A stretch of DNA of 64,000 nucleotides from Clostridium akagii DSM 12554 (GCF_000686725.1 NZ_KK366007.1:124001-188000), one strand, 5' to 3'. Counted from the first letter of the stretch, positions 46,614 to 55,909 are shown. Numbers and translations are program-made. The notes: generated by a model from the sequence alone, not told the origin.

Positions 46614-47153
46614 ATGGGAAAATTGGAGAAGGGATACGTTCAAGTTTATACAGGTAATGGAAAAGGAAAAACTACAGCAGCACTTGGACAAGGATTTAGA
46701 TCAGTAGGAAATGGGCTTAAAGTGTATATGGTTCAATTCCTAAAAACATTTAAAACAGGAGAACTGGAAAGTGTAAAACGATTGGAACCTGATTTTAAAA
46801 TATTTAGATTTGAAAAAAAGAGAGGCTTTTTCTGGACATTAAGTGAGGAGGAAAAGGCTGAATTAAAAATAGAGATAGATAAAGCTTATAAATTTTGTTA
46901 TGATTCACTTAAAACCAAAGCATGTGATGTTTTAATAATGGACGAGGTTATGGGGGCACTTTCTAATAAACTGCTTACAGTAGAACAAGTTATAGAGCTT
47001 ATTCATATAAAACCTGAGGATGTGGAACTTATTTTAACAGGAAGAAATGTTCCTGAACAAATTGCACAGGAGGTTGACCTTATTACAGAAATGAGGGAAA
47101 TAAAGCACTATTTTAGCAGAGGTGTTCCTGCTAGAGAAGGGATAGAGTACTAA
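46614..47153 (+). CDS. cobO: Cob(I)alamin adenosyltransferase (CobA/BtuR type)
   Basis: Adds the 5'-deoxyadenosyl group from ATP to the corrinoid cobalt. The 179 residues contain the P-loop VYTGNGKGKTTAALGQ near the N terminus, MVQFLKTFKTGE, DVLIMDEVMGAL and LTGRNVP, all typical of CobA. Ribosome site AAGGAGG. It is the only short soluble enzyme between the amidation and decarboxylase steps; cbiA follows 2 bp later. Confidence 0.94.
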   Translation: MGKLEKGYVQVYTGNGKGKTTAALGQGFRSVGNGLKVYMVQFLKTFKTGELESVKRLEPDFKIFRFEKKRGFFWTLSEEEKAELKIEIDKAYKFCYDSLKTKACDVLIMDEVMGALSNKLLTVEQVIELIHIKPEDVELILTGRNVPEQIAQEVDLITEMREIKHYFSRGVPAREGIEY

Positions 47154-47155
47154 AA

Positions 47156-48463
47156 ATGAAGAGTTTTATTATAAGTTCTAATGGAAGCGGTAAAGGAAAG
47201 ACAACAGTAACTTTAGGTATACTTAAAGCTTTTAAGGATATGGGATATAAAGTTCAGAGCTATAAGGTTGGTCCCGACTATATTGATGGAAATTTTCATC
47301 AACACATAACAGGAGTGAGGGCAAGAAATCTTGATTTATACCTTATGGGTGAGGATGGAATTAAGGCTAGCTTTTCTAGAGGTCATGGTGACATAGGAAT
47401 AATAGAAGGGGTTATGGGGCTTTATGATGGTAAGGGAATCAGTAGTGAATATTCAACAGCACACGTGGCCAAGGTGCTTAATTTACCTGTAGTATTAGTA
47501 TTATCACCAAAAGCTAAGGTAGCAACAATTTGTGCTGAAATTAATGGGCTTATGAATTTTGAACACGTAAATATAGCAGGTATAATATTAAATAATATAA
47601 ATGAGAGTTATTATAATTTATTAAAGCTTTCAATAGAAAAATACTGCTATACAGATGTATTAGGATATGTTCCAAAAAACCAGGAGCTTATACTTAAAAG
47701 CAGACATTTGGGACTAGTGCAAAGTATTGAAATAGAAGATTTGGACAAAAAAATAGAGCTATGTTCACAGCTTGTTAAAAAACATGTCAATATGGATAAA
47801 CTTTTTAATATTGGGGTTAATCCAGGAAATTATAAAGATGATTTTCATTTAGATAACCAAGGACTAAAAATAGCAGTAGCTTATGATAAAGCATTTAATT
47901 TTTATTATAGAGAAAACATTGAACTTCTAGAAGAGCTTGGTGAAGTCCAATATTTCAGTCCTCTAAAAGATAAAGAAATACCAAAAAATGTTGATTTTTT
48001 GTATTTAGGTGGAGGTTATCCAGAGGTTTTTATTGATGAGTTAAGTCAAAATAAAACCATGCTTAATAGTATAAAAGTTTCATTAGAAGCTGGAACTAAA
48101 TGCTACGCAGAATGTGGAGGCTTAATGTATTTATCTGAAAGTATAGAGGGGAAACCCACGGTTGGATTTTTAAATGGAAAATCCTATATGACAGAAAGAC
48201 TTCAGAATTTTGGTTATGCAAAAATAAATGTGGTAAAAGAAAATAGTGTTATATCAAAAGGAACTAGTATAAATTGTCATGAATTTCATAAATCATCTGT
48301 AGAACTTAATGAAAATACAATATACCAAGTTGAAAAAGACAAATATGATGGATCAGTTAAACAATGGAAATGTGGATACCAAAAAAAGATGACCATTGCA
48401 ACTTATGCACATGTGCACTTTTTTGGAAATTTAGGTATGTTACGAGAACTAACGAAAAGGTGA
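47156..48463 (+). CDS. cbiA: Cobyrinate a,c-diamide synthase
   Basis: Glutamine-dependent amidase acting on the a and c side chains of cobyrinate. The 435 residues have an N-terminal P-loop domain (IISSNGSGKGKTTVTLG), KVGPDYIDGNFH, GVMGLYDG, and a C-terminal glutaminase (YLGGGYPEVF, nucleophile in CYAECGGLMYL, later NCHEFHKS). The stop TGA is part of a GGTGACAAG repeat copy. Starts 2 bp after cobO. Confidence 0.95.
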   Translation: MKSFIISSNGSGKGKTTVTLGILKAFKDMGYKVQSYKVGPDYIDGNFHQHITGVRARNLDLYLMGEDGIKASFSRGHGDIGIIEGVMGLYDGKGISSEYSTAHVAKVLNLPVVLVLSPKAKVATICAEINGLMNFEHVNIAGIILNNINESYYNLLKLSIEKYCYTDVLGYVPKNQELILKSRHLGLVQSIEIEDLDKKIELCSQLVKKHVNMDKLFNIGVNPGNYKDDFHLDNQGLKIAVAYDKAFNFYYRENIELLEELGEVQYFSPLKDKEIPKNVDFLYLGGGYPEVFIDELSQNKTMLNSIKVSLEAGTKCYAECGGLMYLSESIEGKPTVGFLNGKSYMTERLQNFGYAKINVVKENSVISKGTSINCHEFHKSSVELNENTIYQVEKDKYDGSVKQWKCGYQKKMTIATYAHVHFFGNLGMLRELTKR

Positions 48464-48491
48464 CAAGATAAAGAAAGGAGAATTATAAAAA

Positions 48492-49118
48492 TTGGATTAT
48501 TTAAAAAGCCCTAGGGGTATAGAGAAAAAAAGTTTTGAAATAATCGGTAATGAAATGGGTGAACATGATTTTTCAGAAAGGGAGCTTAGTATTGTAAAAA
48601 GGGTAATACACACTACTGCAGACTTTGAATATAAGAATCTAGTGTATATTAGAGATGGAGCCATTGATAAAGCATTGGAGTTATTAAAACAGGGAATCAC
48701 AATATATACAGATACTAATATGGCTTTAGCGGGAATAAATAAATCTGCATTAAAAGCTTTAAATTGTAAAGCAGAATGTTTTGTATCAAGAGAAGATGTA
48801 GCAAAGACAGCAAAAGAAAAACAAATTACACGTTCTATGGCAGCCGTTGAGAAAGCAACAAATGATGGGATAAAGTTTTTTGTATTTGGAAATGCACCTA
48901 CAGCATTGTACAAGCTAAAAGAACTTATAATTGAGGGTAAGGCAAATGCCCAGTTTATCATTGCAGCACCAATAGGATTTGTTGGAGCGGCTGAATCAAA
49001 AATTGAAATAGAAAAACTTCTTGACGTGCCACTTATAACGGTAAGAGGAAGAAAAGGTGGAAGTAGCGTTGCGGCATCTATTGTGAATGCTCTTATGTAT
49101 ATGTTAATTGAAAGGTAA
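48492..49118 (+). CDS. cbiC: Cobalt-precorrin-8 methylmutase
   Basis: Moves the C-11 methyl group to C-12 to give cobyrinate. The 208 residues contain [32 protein letters not shown], including the catalytic His, then [11 protein letters not shown] and [21 protein letters not shown] start at 48492 after AAAGGAGAATT. Cytoplasmic; cbiD follows 8 bp downstream. Confidence 0.95.
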   Translation: MDYLKSPRGIEKKSFEIIGNEMGEHDFSERELSIVKRVIHTTADFEYKNLVYIRDGAIDKALELLKQGITIYTDTNMALAGINKSALKALNCKAECFVSREDVAKTAKEKQITRSMAAVEKATNDGIKFFVFGNAPTALYKLKELIIEGKANAQFIIAAPIGFVGAAESKIEIEKLLDVPLITVRGRKGGSSVAASIVNALMYMLIER

Positions 49119-49126
49119 TAAAAATT

Positions 49127-50206
49127 ATGTTAGATTTATACGTAAATTGTGATGGAAAAAAATTAAGATGTGGATATACTACAGGTTCTTGTAGTGCAGC
49201 AGCAGCAAAAGCTGCAACTAGAATGCTTTATTACAAAGAAAAAATAAGTGAGATTAGAATAGATACACCCAAAGGAATAGAATTGCTTCTACCTATTGAA
49301 AATATAAACTTTGGAGAAAACTTCGTGGAATGTTCAATTATAAAAGATGGTGGAGATGATCCTGATGTAACCCATGGCATTGAAATATGGGCAAGAGCCA
49401 CGAAAAAAGACTACGGTTACTGTTTAAAAGGTGGCCTAGGAGTTGGAGTTGTACAAGGGGAAGGACTTTATGTGAAAAAAGGTGAACCTGCCATAAACCC
49501 AGTTCCTAGACGTATGATAGAGAAAGAAGTAAAGGAAGTATTACCAGAAGGCCGCGGGGTTGAGATAACAATTTTTGTTCCAGAAGGGGCGGAGATTGCT
49601 AAAAAAACGTTTAATCCCAGATTAAATATAATTGGAGGAATTTCCATATTAGGAACAACAGGAATTGTAATTCCCATGTCAGAAGATGCACTTACAGAAT
49701 CCATAAATATTGAATTGCGCCAAAAAGTTTTTTCTGGTATTAAACACATTGTTTTAGTTTTTGGTAACATGGGGGAAGTTAAGGCAAAATCTTTAGGAAT
49801 AGATGAAAATACTATGGTTATAATGTCAAACTATGTGGGTTTTGCACTTAATTCATGTAGATCACTTGGAATAAAAAAAGTTACTATTGTGGGTCATATA
49901 GGAAAGATGTGTAAAATTGCGGTAGGCTGTTTTAATACTCACAGTAGAGTTTGTGGAATTAGACTTGAAACAATAGCACTAGAACTTGCTTTAATGGGAG
50001 CAGATATAGAACTTGTTAAAAAAGTTTATGAAGAAAAAACCACAGAAGGTGCAGTGAAGCTTTTAGGTAAGGGTTATAATACTTTGTATGCAAGTATGGG
50101 TGAAAAGATAAAACATAAAATAAATGAATTTTGCTATAATGAAATTCAAGCTGAAGTTGTAATTTTTGCTATGGAAGCTGGAATACTATATGATAGCAGA
50201 AAGTGA
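49127..50206 (+). CDS. cbiD: Cobalt-precorrin-5B C1-methyltransferase
   Basis: SAM-dependent methylation at C-1 in the anaerobic route. The 359 residues begin [19 protein letters not shown], the CbiD signature, with [27 protein letters not shown] and [13 protein letters not shown]. Its presence marks the pathway as the oxygen-independent branch. The stop lies just before the cbiE ribosome site. Confidence 0.95.
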   Translation: MLDLYVNCDGKKLRCGYTTGSCSAAAAKAATRMLYYKEKISEIRIDTPKGIELLLPIENINFGENFVECSIIKDGGDDPDVTHGIEIWARATKKDYGYCLKGGLGVGVVQGEGLYVKKGEPAINPVPRRMIEKEVKEVLPEGRGVEITIFVPEGAEIAKKTFNPRLNIIGGISILGTTGIVIPMSEDALTESINIELRQKVFSGIKHIVLVFGNMGEVKAKSLGIDENTMVIMSNYVGFALNSCRSLGIKKVTIVGHIGKMCKIAVGCFNTHSRVCGIRLETIALELALMGADIELVKKVYEEKTTEGAVKLLGKGYNTLYASMGEKIKHKINEFCYNEIQAEVVIFAMEAGILYDSRK

Positions 50207-50213
50207 GGATAAT

Positions 50214-50825
50214 ATGGTCTACATTGTAGGAATTGGTCCTGGAAATAGAGAATATATGTTAAGCAAGGCGATTTCAGTTTTAGAAGATGCAGATATTATA
50301 ATTGGCTTTAAAAGGGCAATTGAAAGTATATCATTTATTCGAAAATATAAGATTATAGCTAATAATCTGAATGATATATTAAATTTCGTTAAGGTAAATG
50401 AAGATAAAAATGTAGCCATTATTGGGTCTGGCGATCCATTATTTTATGGAATAGGGGAATATATTAAAAAAAATTATGAGGGAAATATAAGTATAGTACC
50501 TGGAATAAGTTCATTTCAATACATGATGGGAAAACTGGGGAAGGCTTGGCAGGGAGCACATCTTGGAAGTCTTCATGGAAGGGAAGAAGATTTTATAAAG
50601 GAAGTAAAGGATAATAAGATGTCCATATGGCTTACAGATAATAAAAATACTCCTCAGGTTATGTGTAGAAAGCTAAATAAGGCTGAATTAAATGTAATGA
50701 TGTATATAGGTGAAAATTTGTCCTATGAGGATGAGAAAATATCCTTTGGTGAGCAAAATGAATTTATTGATAAAAAATTTAGTGATTTAACAGTGGTGGT
50801 GATAGACAATGATTATAAGGGATGA
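50214..50825 (+). CDS. cbiE: Cobalt-precorrin-7 C5-methyltransferase
   Basis: SAM tetrapyrrole methylase of 203 residues. MVYIVGIGPGNREYM is the SAM-binding GxGPG start, followed by GSGDPLFYGIG and VPGISSFQYMMGKLG. I use the ATG at 50214, preceded by GTGAGGAT, because the fold starts there; an earlier ATG at 50166 is inside cbiD. The 3' end overlaps cbiT by 17 bp. In many species CbiE and CbiT are fused; here they are separate. Confidence 0.93.
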   Translation: MVYIVGIGPGNREYMLSKAISVLEDADIIIGFKRAIESISFIRKYKIIANNLNDILNFVKVNEDKNVAIIGSGDPLFYGIGEYIKKNYEGNISIVPGISSFQYMMGKLGKAWQGAHLGSLHGREEDFIKEVKDNKMSIWLTDNKNTPQVMCRKLNKAELNVMMYIGENLSYEDEKISFGEQNEFIDKKFSDLTVVVIDNDYKG

Positions 50826-51378
50826 AGAATTTATTAGGGGTAAGAGTCCAATGACCAAAGAGGAAATACGTACAGTTAGTATTTCAAAGCTAAATATTCA
50901 GAATAACTATAGGCTTCTTGACATTGGTGCAGGCACAGGGTCTGTGTCAGTTCAAATGAGTAAAATCGCGTATTTAGGACAGGTTATTGCAGTTGAAATG
51001 GATGAAGAAGCACTTGGGCTTATAGAAAAAAATAAGAAAAAATTCAGTGCAGATAATTTACAAATAATAAAGGGTGAAGCAATAGACGTAGAGAAGCAAA
51101 TACAAGGTGAATTTGATGGTATATTTATTGGTGGAAGTGGTGGAAATTTAGAGGAAATAATAAGCATATACGGGAAAAGACTAAAACCTGGAAAAGTTAT
51201 GGTTTTAAATTTTATTACCATAGATAATGTATACAAGGCTATTAATATACTTGAAAATTTGAAATACAGTACTGAACTCATTCAGCTTTCAATAAGCCGC
51301 TCAAAGGGGAAAAGTCATATGCTTATAGCACTAAATCCGATTTTTATCATAACAGCGAGGAGAGAAATACATGAGTAA
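50809..51378 (+). CDS. cbiT: Cobalt-precorrin-6B C15-methyltransferase (decarboxylating)
   Basis: Class I SAM methyltransferase of 189 residues that methylates C-15 and removes the C-12 acetate carboxyl. The SAM motif is LLDIGAGTGSVSVQMSK, preceded by RGKSPMTKEEIRTVSISKL, and FIGGSGGNLEEII follows. Overlaps cbiE (17 bp) and cbiL (8 bp), so translation is tightly coupled. Confidence 0.94.
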   Translation: MIIRDEEFIRGKSPMTKEEIRTVSISKLNIQNNYRLLDIGAGTGSVSVQMSKIAYLGQVIAVEMDEEALGLIEKNKKKFSADNLQIIKGEAIDVEKQIQGEFDGIFIGGSGGNLEEIISIYGKRLKPGKVMVLNFITIDNVYKAINILENLKYSTELIQLSISRSKGKSHMLIALNPIFIITARREIHE

Positions 51379-52036
51379 ATTATACGGTATTGGAGTTGGA
51401 CCAGGGGACAAAGAGCTACTTACATTAAAAGCTGTAAGAATAATAGGTGAAGTGCCTGTAATAGTTGTTCCTAGTGGCAAGGCAGGAGGAAGAAGTATAG
51501 CCCTTGAAATAGCACAGGACTATATAAATAGCAATGCCGAAGTTATAGTGAAACATTTTCCCATGGGCACAGAAGAGCAAGAAGGAAAAATATATGAAGC
51601 TTTTCAAGCTATAGAAGAAAAACTTAAGGCAGGTAAGGATGTGGCTTTTCTAACTATAGGTGACCCCTTTGTGTATAGCACATACATTTATTTGCTAAAA
51701 TATATTCAGGAAAAGGGTTATTTAGTAGAAACAGTTCCTGGAATAACTTCTTTTTGTGCATGTGCAAGCATTGCGGGACAGCCACTAGTAATAGGCGATG
51801 AAGGACTTTTAATAATTCCAGGGGATAGAATAGCTACAATAAATAAAGAAAAATATGTTGTGGTGATGAAGGTATACAAGAGAGAAGAAGAAATAATAAA
51901 CACTTTAGAAGAAAAGGGATTTAAATACGTATATATTAAGAAAGCAGGAAGAGAAGGACAAGAGGTTTTAAGAGATAGAGATTCCATAATTAGAAATAGA
52001 GAATACATGTCATTAATTATAGCTAATAGAGAGTAG
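51371..52036 (+). CDS. cbiL: Cobalt-factor II C20-methyltransferase
   Basis: SAM tetrapyrrole methylase of 221 residues, the first ring methylation after cobalt insertion. It starts LYGIGVGPGDKELLTLKAV and contains LTIGDPFVYSTYIYL and VPGITSFCACASIAGQPL. Ribosome site GCGAGGAGAG within the end of cbiT. Confidence 0.94.
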   Translation: MSKLYGIGVGPGDKELLTLKAVRIIGEVPVIVVPSGKAGGRSIALEIAQDYINSNAEVIVKHFPMGTEEQEGKIYEAFQAIEEKLKAGKDVAFLTIGDPFVYSTYIYLLKYIQEKGYLVETVPGITSFCACASIAGQPLVIGDEGLLIIPGDRIATINKEKYVVVMKVYKREEEIINTLEEKGFKYVYIKKAGREGQEVLRDRDSIIRNREYMSLIIANRE

Positions 52037-52046
52037 GAGTGATTTT

Positions 52047-52799
52047 GTGGTTTATTTTATAGGTGCAGGGCCAGGAGATGTAGATTTAATAACGGTTAAG
52101 GGAAGAAATATTTTAAGTAAGGCTGACATAGTTATATATGCAGGATCCCTAGTAAGCAAAGAACATTTAGAATTTTGTAAAGAAGGAGCAGAAATTTATA
52201 ACTCTGCTTCTATGAATCTTGACGAAGTGGTTGATGTATATAAAAAAGCTAGTCAGCAGGGTAAAAGCATAGTTAGACTTCATACAGGTGACCCTTCTAT
52301 ATATGGGGCCATAAAAGAGCAGATGGATGAACTCCATTTACTTAACATAGAATATGAAGTGATTCCAGGTGTAAGCTCGTTTACAGCAGCTGCTGCTGCA
52401 ATTAAAAAGGAATTTACACTTCCAGGGGTAAGCCAAACTGTGATACTTACAAGAGTTGAAGGCAGGACTCCAGTACCTACTGGAGAAAATCTTGAAAAAT
52501 TAGCATCTATAGGTGCTTCAATGGCAATATTTTTATCAATTTCAATGATAGAAAAGGTTGTGGAACAGCTTAAAAAAGGTTATGGCAAAAATGTTCCTAT
52601 TGCTGTAGTGGAAAGAGCAACTTACGAGGACGAGAGAATAATATTTGGCACACTTGATGATATTTCAGAAAAGGTAAAACAAGCAAAAATAACAAAATGT
52701 GCTCAAATACTTGTAGGAGATTTTATAGACAGTGACTATGAGAAGAGTAAGCTTTACGATAAAAATTTTTCACATATGTTTAGAGAGGCTAAAAAATGA
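52047..52799 (+). CDS. cbiF: Cobalt-precorrin-4 C11-methyltransferase
   Basis: SAM tetrapyrrole methylase of 250 residues: VYFIGAGPGDVDLITVKG, HTGDPSIYGAIKEQMDEL, IPGVSSFTAAAAAIKKEFTLPGVSQTVILTR and a characteristic RTPVP. GTG start at 52047 with TAGGAGTGA. The stop overlaps cbiG (ATGA). Its product is opened by CbiG, the next gene. Confidence 0.95.
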   Translation: MVYFIGAGPGDVDLITVKGRNILSKADIVIYAGSLVSKEHLEFCKEGAEIYNSASMNLDEVVDVYKKASQQGKSIVRLHTGDPSIYGAIKEQMDELHLLNIEYEVIPGVSSFTAAAAAIKKEFTLPGVSQTVILTRVEGRTPVPTGENLEKLASIGASMAIFLSISMIEKVVEQLKKGYGKNVPIAVVERATYEDERIIFGTLDDISEKVKQAKITKCAQILVGDFIDSDYEKSKLYDKNFSHMFREAKK

Positions 52800-53798
52800 A
52801 AATAGCGGCAATTAGCCTTAATAAATATGGAGATGATTTGGCAGCAAAAATTAATAAGCAGGTGCCAATTGATATATACTCAAGAAATAACATAAAAAAC
52901 TTCAATATAATAACTTTAGCAGCCACGCTTATGCAAAGTTATGAAGCAATTATATTTTTATCATCTACAGGAATAGCTGTAAGGTCTATTGCTAGTTTTA
53001 TTAAAAATAAAGTGGAAGATCCAGCAGTAATTGTAATAGACATTTTTGGGAAATATGTAATTAGCCTTTTAAGCGGTCATCTTGGAGGAGCAAATAGCCT
53101 TACAGAAAAAATAGCCAATATAATTGGAGCTCAGCCAATTATTACAACAGCTACAGACAGTTTAAACGTTACTGCACCGGATATTGTTGCTATGGAAAAT
53201 GGACTAATAATTGGAGATATGAAAATAGCAAAAGAAATATCTGCTTTATTAGTCGATGGGAAAAATGTGTTTTTTTCAGACGGGGAAAGAGAAATTTCAT
53301 TGCCTAAAGGTTATACAGAAAATCTTCAACTGGCAGAGGGAATTGTATATGTAACAAATAAAAATGAAGATGTTAAAAGTGACCCAAATATTCCAAAGCT
53401 AAAACTTATAAGAAAAAATATAGTGCTGGGAATTGGTTGTAAAAAAAAATTATTCTGCTAAAACAATGATAAATGTAGTTAAGGAAAAACTCAAGGAAAA
53501 CAACATAGATGAAAGGGCTATAAAAATAGTAACATCAGTGGAAATTAAAAAAGATGAAATGGCCATTATTGCTCTAAGTAAATATTTTAATGCTGAGTTT
53601 AAAACCTTTAGCATTGAGGAGATAAAAACAGTTCAGAATAATTACAAAGGCAGTGATTTTGTTGAAAAGAGTATTGGGGTACGTTCGGTTTGTGAGCCTT
53701 GCGTTGAATTGAGTAATGCTACATTGTTAACTGATAAAATGAATTTATCTGGAATGACTTTATGTATTGGAATTTTAAAATTAGAATCTAGAGCATAA
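52796..53798 (+). pseudogene. cbiG: Cobalt-precorrin-5A hydrolase, interrupted by a one-base frameshift
   Basis: CbiG opens the delta-lactone of cobalt-precorrin-5A and releases acetaldehyde. Codons from 52796 give a normal N-terminal and middle part (FLSSTGIAVRSIASF, LLSGHLGGANSLTEKIA, ATDSLNVTAPD). They reach IVLGIGCKKK at a run of nine A (53441-53449) and then stop at TAA 53459. The C-terminal domain (NYSAKTMINVVKEKL through SVCEPCVELSNATLL to SGMTLCIGILKLE) continues in the +1 frame to 53798. With eight A the frame is continuous, giving 333 residues, the usual CbiG size. Possible causes: sequencing error, a real mutation, or transcriptional slippage on A9. Since every other gene of the pathway is intact, I doubt that function is lost. 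Confidence 0.85.
53441..53449 (+). other. A9 homopolymer at the cbiG frameshift
   Basis: Nine adenines within GGTTGT-A9-TTATTC. Deleting one joins the two cbiG reading frames exactly at the conserved GIGC motif. Runs of nine or more A are known substrates for RNA polymerase slippage. Confidence 0.8.
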
Positions 53799-53850
53799 GG
53801 AATCTGAAAGAAAATAACATGCTAAGTTGTTGTTTTTTGAGTATGCCTAA
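53796..53850. repeat. AGGCAT-type imperfect palindrome between cbiG and cbiH
   Basis: TAAGGAATCTGAAAGAAAAT with AACA, a short centre, then TTGTTGTTTTTTGAGTATGC with CTAA. The ends match TAAGGCAT/ATGCCTTA of the other copies. It lies just before the cbiH ribosome site. Confidence 0.55.
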
Positions 53851-53867
53851 GAAGAGGGGAAGAATAG

Positions 53868-54584
53868 ATGGGAAAATTGTATGTAGTTGGTATTGGTCCA
53901 GGAAGCATAAAAAATATGACTATAAGAGCAAAAGAAGCAATAGAAGAAAGTGAAATTATAGTAGGATATACTAAATATATTGAACTAATCAAACCATTGA
54001 TTGCAGATAAAGAGGTCTTTTCTACAGGAATGAAGGGTGAAGAAGAACGTTGCAGACAGGCATTAATGCTGTCTAAAGAGAAAACAGTTTCAATTATAAG
54101 TACAGGTGATTCCGGAATTTATGGCATGGCAGGACTTATTTTAGAACTGAGAAAAGAGGAAGATGTAGAAGTTATTCCTGGAATCACTGCATCTTCTGCA
54201 GCAGCATCAATCCTAGGAGCTCCAATTATGCATGATAATTGTAATATAAGCCTTAGCGATCTAATGACGCCCTATGAAATAATAAAAAAGAGAGTGGATA
54301 TGTCGGCAGCTTCGGACTTTGTAATATCACTTTATAACCCCAAAAGCCGAGGTAGACAACATTATTTAAGAGAAACTATAGAAACTATTAAAAAATATAG
54401 ACAAGGAACTACACCAGTTGCTGTAGTAAAACATGCATTAAGGGATGGTCAGGATGTAAAATTATTTACCCTTGATTCTTTTAAAGATGATGAAGTTGAT
54501 ATGATGTGTATAGTGATAGTAGGAAATAGTCAAAGCTATATAAAAGACGGTATTTTTATAACACCAAGAGGCTATAAAATATGA
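53868..54584 (+). CDS. cbiH: Cobalt-precorrin-3 C17-methyltransferase
   Basis: SAM tetrapyrrole methylase of 238 residues that methylates C-17 with ring contraction. Motifs: LYVVGIGPGSIKNMTIRAKEAI, STGDSGIYGMAGLIL, IPGITASSAAASILGAPIMHD and LSDLMTPYEII. GAGGGGAAG ribosome site. It overlaps cbiJ by ATGA. Confidence 0.95.
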   Translation: MGKLYVVGIGPGSIKNMTIRAKEAIEESEIIVGYTKYIELIKPLIADKEVFSTGMKGEEERCRQALMLSKEKTVSIISTGDSGIYGMAGLILELRKEEDVEVIPGITASSAAASILGAPIMHDNCNISLSDLMTPYEIIKKRVDMSAASDFVISLYNPKSRGRQHYLRETIETIKKYRQGTTPVAVVKHALRDGQDVKLFTLDSFKDDEVDMMCIVIVGNSQSYIKDGIFITPRGYKI

Positions 54585-55351
54585 TAGGGTTAATACTTGG
54601 AACTTCAGAAGGGAAAAAAATACTTTCACTTCTTAACAAATATACGGATGATATATTTATATCAACAGCTACTGAATATGGAGGGCAATTACTTAAGGAT
54701 TATAAGTATAAGGTGCTTAATACTAAACCATTAGATCTATATGAGCTCATATATGAAATAAATAAAAATGGAATAGATATATTGCTAGATGCATCTCATC
54801 CATACGCTGAAATCATAACTAATAATGCATTAGAAGCATGTAGAAAACTGGGCATAACCTATGTGAGATATGAAAGGCCTAAAGCTGCCCAATATGAAGA
54901 TTCCCATGTGATAAATGTAAAAGATTATGAAGAGTTATATTTAAAAATTCAGAATATAGATGGTACGATACTTAATACAACGGGCAGCACAAATGTGGAT
55001 AAATTTATAAATATGAAACTGAAAAGTAGAATAGTTCATAGAGTTCTTCCATCCATTAAGGTTATGGAACGGTGTTTTTCTCTAGGAATTGCAACTGAGG
55101 ACATAATAGCCATTAAAGGACCAATAAGCTTTGAACTTAATTGTAGTTTTATAAAGGAATACAATGCAAAGGCTATAATTTTAAAAGATAGTGGGATTCA
55201 AGGTGGAACGGATGAAAAAATAAGGGCTGCAATTTTTATGGGTATTATTGCACTTGTAATTGAAAGGAAGAACACAGAGGTCCCAAATACTTTTAATAAT
55301 GAAGAAACTGTAGTTGATTTTATACTTGGATTAATAATAAACAAAGAATAG
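54581..55351 (+). CDS. cbiJ: Cobalt-precorrin-6A reductase
   Basis: NAD(P)H-dependent reduction of the corrin ring. The 256 residues start IGLILGTSEGKKILSLL and contain DASHPYAEIITNNALEAC, YVRYERP, LNTTGSTNVDKF and IKGPISFELNCSFI, all typical of CbiJ/CobK. Last gene of the operon; a degraded palindromic repeat and no clear terminator follow. Confidence 0.94.
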   Translation: MIGLILGTSEGKKILSLLNKYTDDIFISTATEYGGQLLKDYKYKVLNTKPLDLYELIYEINKNGIDILLDASHPYAEIITNNALEACRKLGITYVRYERPKAAQYEDSHVINVKDYEELYLKIQNIDGTILNTTGSTNVDKFINMKLKSRIVHRVLPSIKVMERCFSLGIATEDIIAIKGPISFELNCSFIKEYNAKAIILKDSGIQGGTDEKIRAAIFMGIIALVIERKNTEVPNTFNNEETVVDFILGLIINKE

Positions 55352-55353
55352 AA

Positions 55354-55424
55354 CAGCATACTAACTAGGCACCATCAAAAAAATATCAGTGGCACCTTTG
55401 ACTTATTGTTTTTTAGATGGCATG
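55354..55424. repeat. AGGCAT-type dispersed repeat after cbiJ
   Basis: CAGCATACTAACTAGGCACC ... GACTTATTGTTTTTTAGATG GCATG. Both halves are recognisable from the 46556 copy, with an extra AGGCACCATC...CAGTGGCACC segment inside that can fold by itself. Confidence 0.5.
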
Positions 55425-55432
55425 TAATAAAA

Positions 55433-55594
55433 TTAATTTTTTAGGTGATTTTTATATTCAAAAACAATATCTAAAATAAATAAAAGCGATGATAATACAA
55501 GAATAGTATTTATAAAACTGCTTCCAGCTTTAAAGATTAAACTTATTAGGCAAATTAAAAGTACCATAGAGCATATCCAACGTAAAACTTTCAT
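55433..55594 (-). CDS. Small membrane protein (53 aa), lmo0937-like
   Basis: ATG at 55594 with TGGAGGAATACTT upstream, ideal spacing. The 53 residues begin MKVLRWICSMVLLICLISLIF and contain two hydrophobic segments (about 5-21 and 27-44) joined by KAGSSF, ending in a charged EYKNHLKN tail. The layout recalls the very short lmo0937-type membrane proteins of Firmicutes, function unknown. Too short for ordinary ORF cut-offs. Confidence 0.65.
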   Translation of the reverse strand: MKVLRWICSMVLLICLISLIFKAGSSFINTILVLSSLLFILDIVFEYKNHLKN

Positions 55595-55700
55595 AAGTAT
55601 TCCTCCAATGTAGGCTTATTTTCGTCATATTAGTGATTATATTTTAACCACAAAAAGCGATATATATGCCTAAAACATTTTAACAATACCAATTTATAAA

Positions 55701-55735
55701 ATATAAAAAAATAAAAGAGAGGGAAATCCTCTCTT
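55701..55735 (-). terminator. Terminator of the zinc-ribbon gene
   Basis: On the minus strand AAGAGAGG, ATTTC, CCTCTCTT, then TTATTTTTTTATATT. It lies 10 bp after the zinc-ribbon stop codon. Confidence 0.8.
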
Positions 55736-55744
55736 AAATTACAC

Positions 55745-55909
55745 TTAATCTCTGTGATATGTGTCTCTTTGGTTCTTTCTTGCTCTTCTACAATCAGGAC
55801 ATCTAACTGGATCGTTTTCAAATCCTTTTTCTTTGTAGAATTCCTGTTCACCTTCAGTGAATACAAATTCATTTCCACAATCTTTACAAACAATAGTTTT
55901 ATCTGGCAT
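55745..55909 (-). CDS. Small zinc-ribbon protein (54 aa)
   Basis: ATG at 55909 with AAGGAGGG upstream. The 54 residues contain two CxxC knuckles, VCKDCGNEF (Cys8, Cys11) and VRCPDCRRARK (Cys37, Cys40), 26 residues apart. GEQEFYKEKGF lies between, the pattern of the short zinc-ribbon (zinc-binding domain, often next to rRNA or central genes) family common in clostridia. Probably nucleic-acid or protein binding; role unknown. Own terminator downstream. Confidence 0.8.
   Translation of the reverse strand: MPDKTIVCKDCGNEFVFTEGEQEFYKEKGFENDPVRCPDCRRARKNQRDTYHRD

Noticed and set aside
55630-55893. 87-codon minus-strand frame overlapping the zinc-ribbon gene
   Set aside because: Out of frame with the clear CxxC...CxxC gene, which has the ribosome site and terminator.
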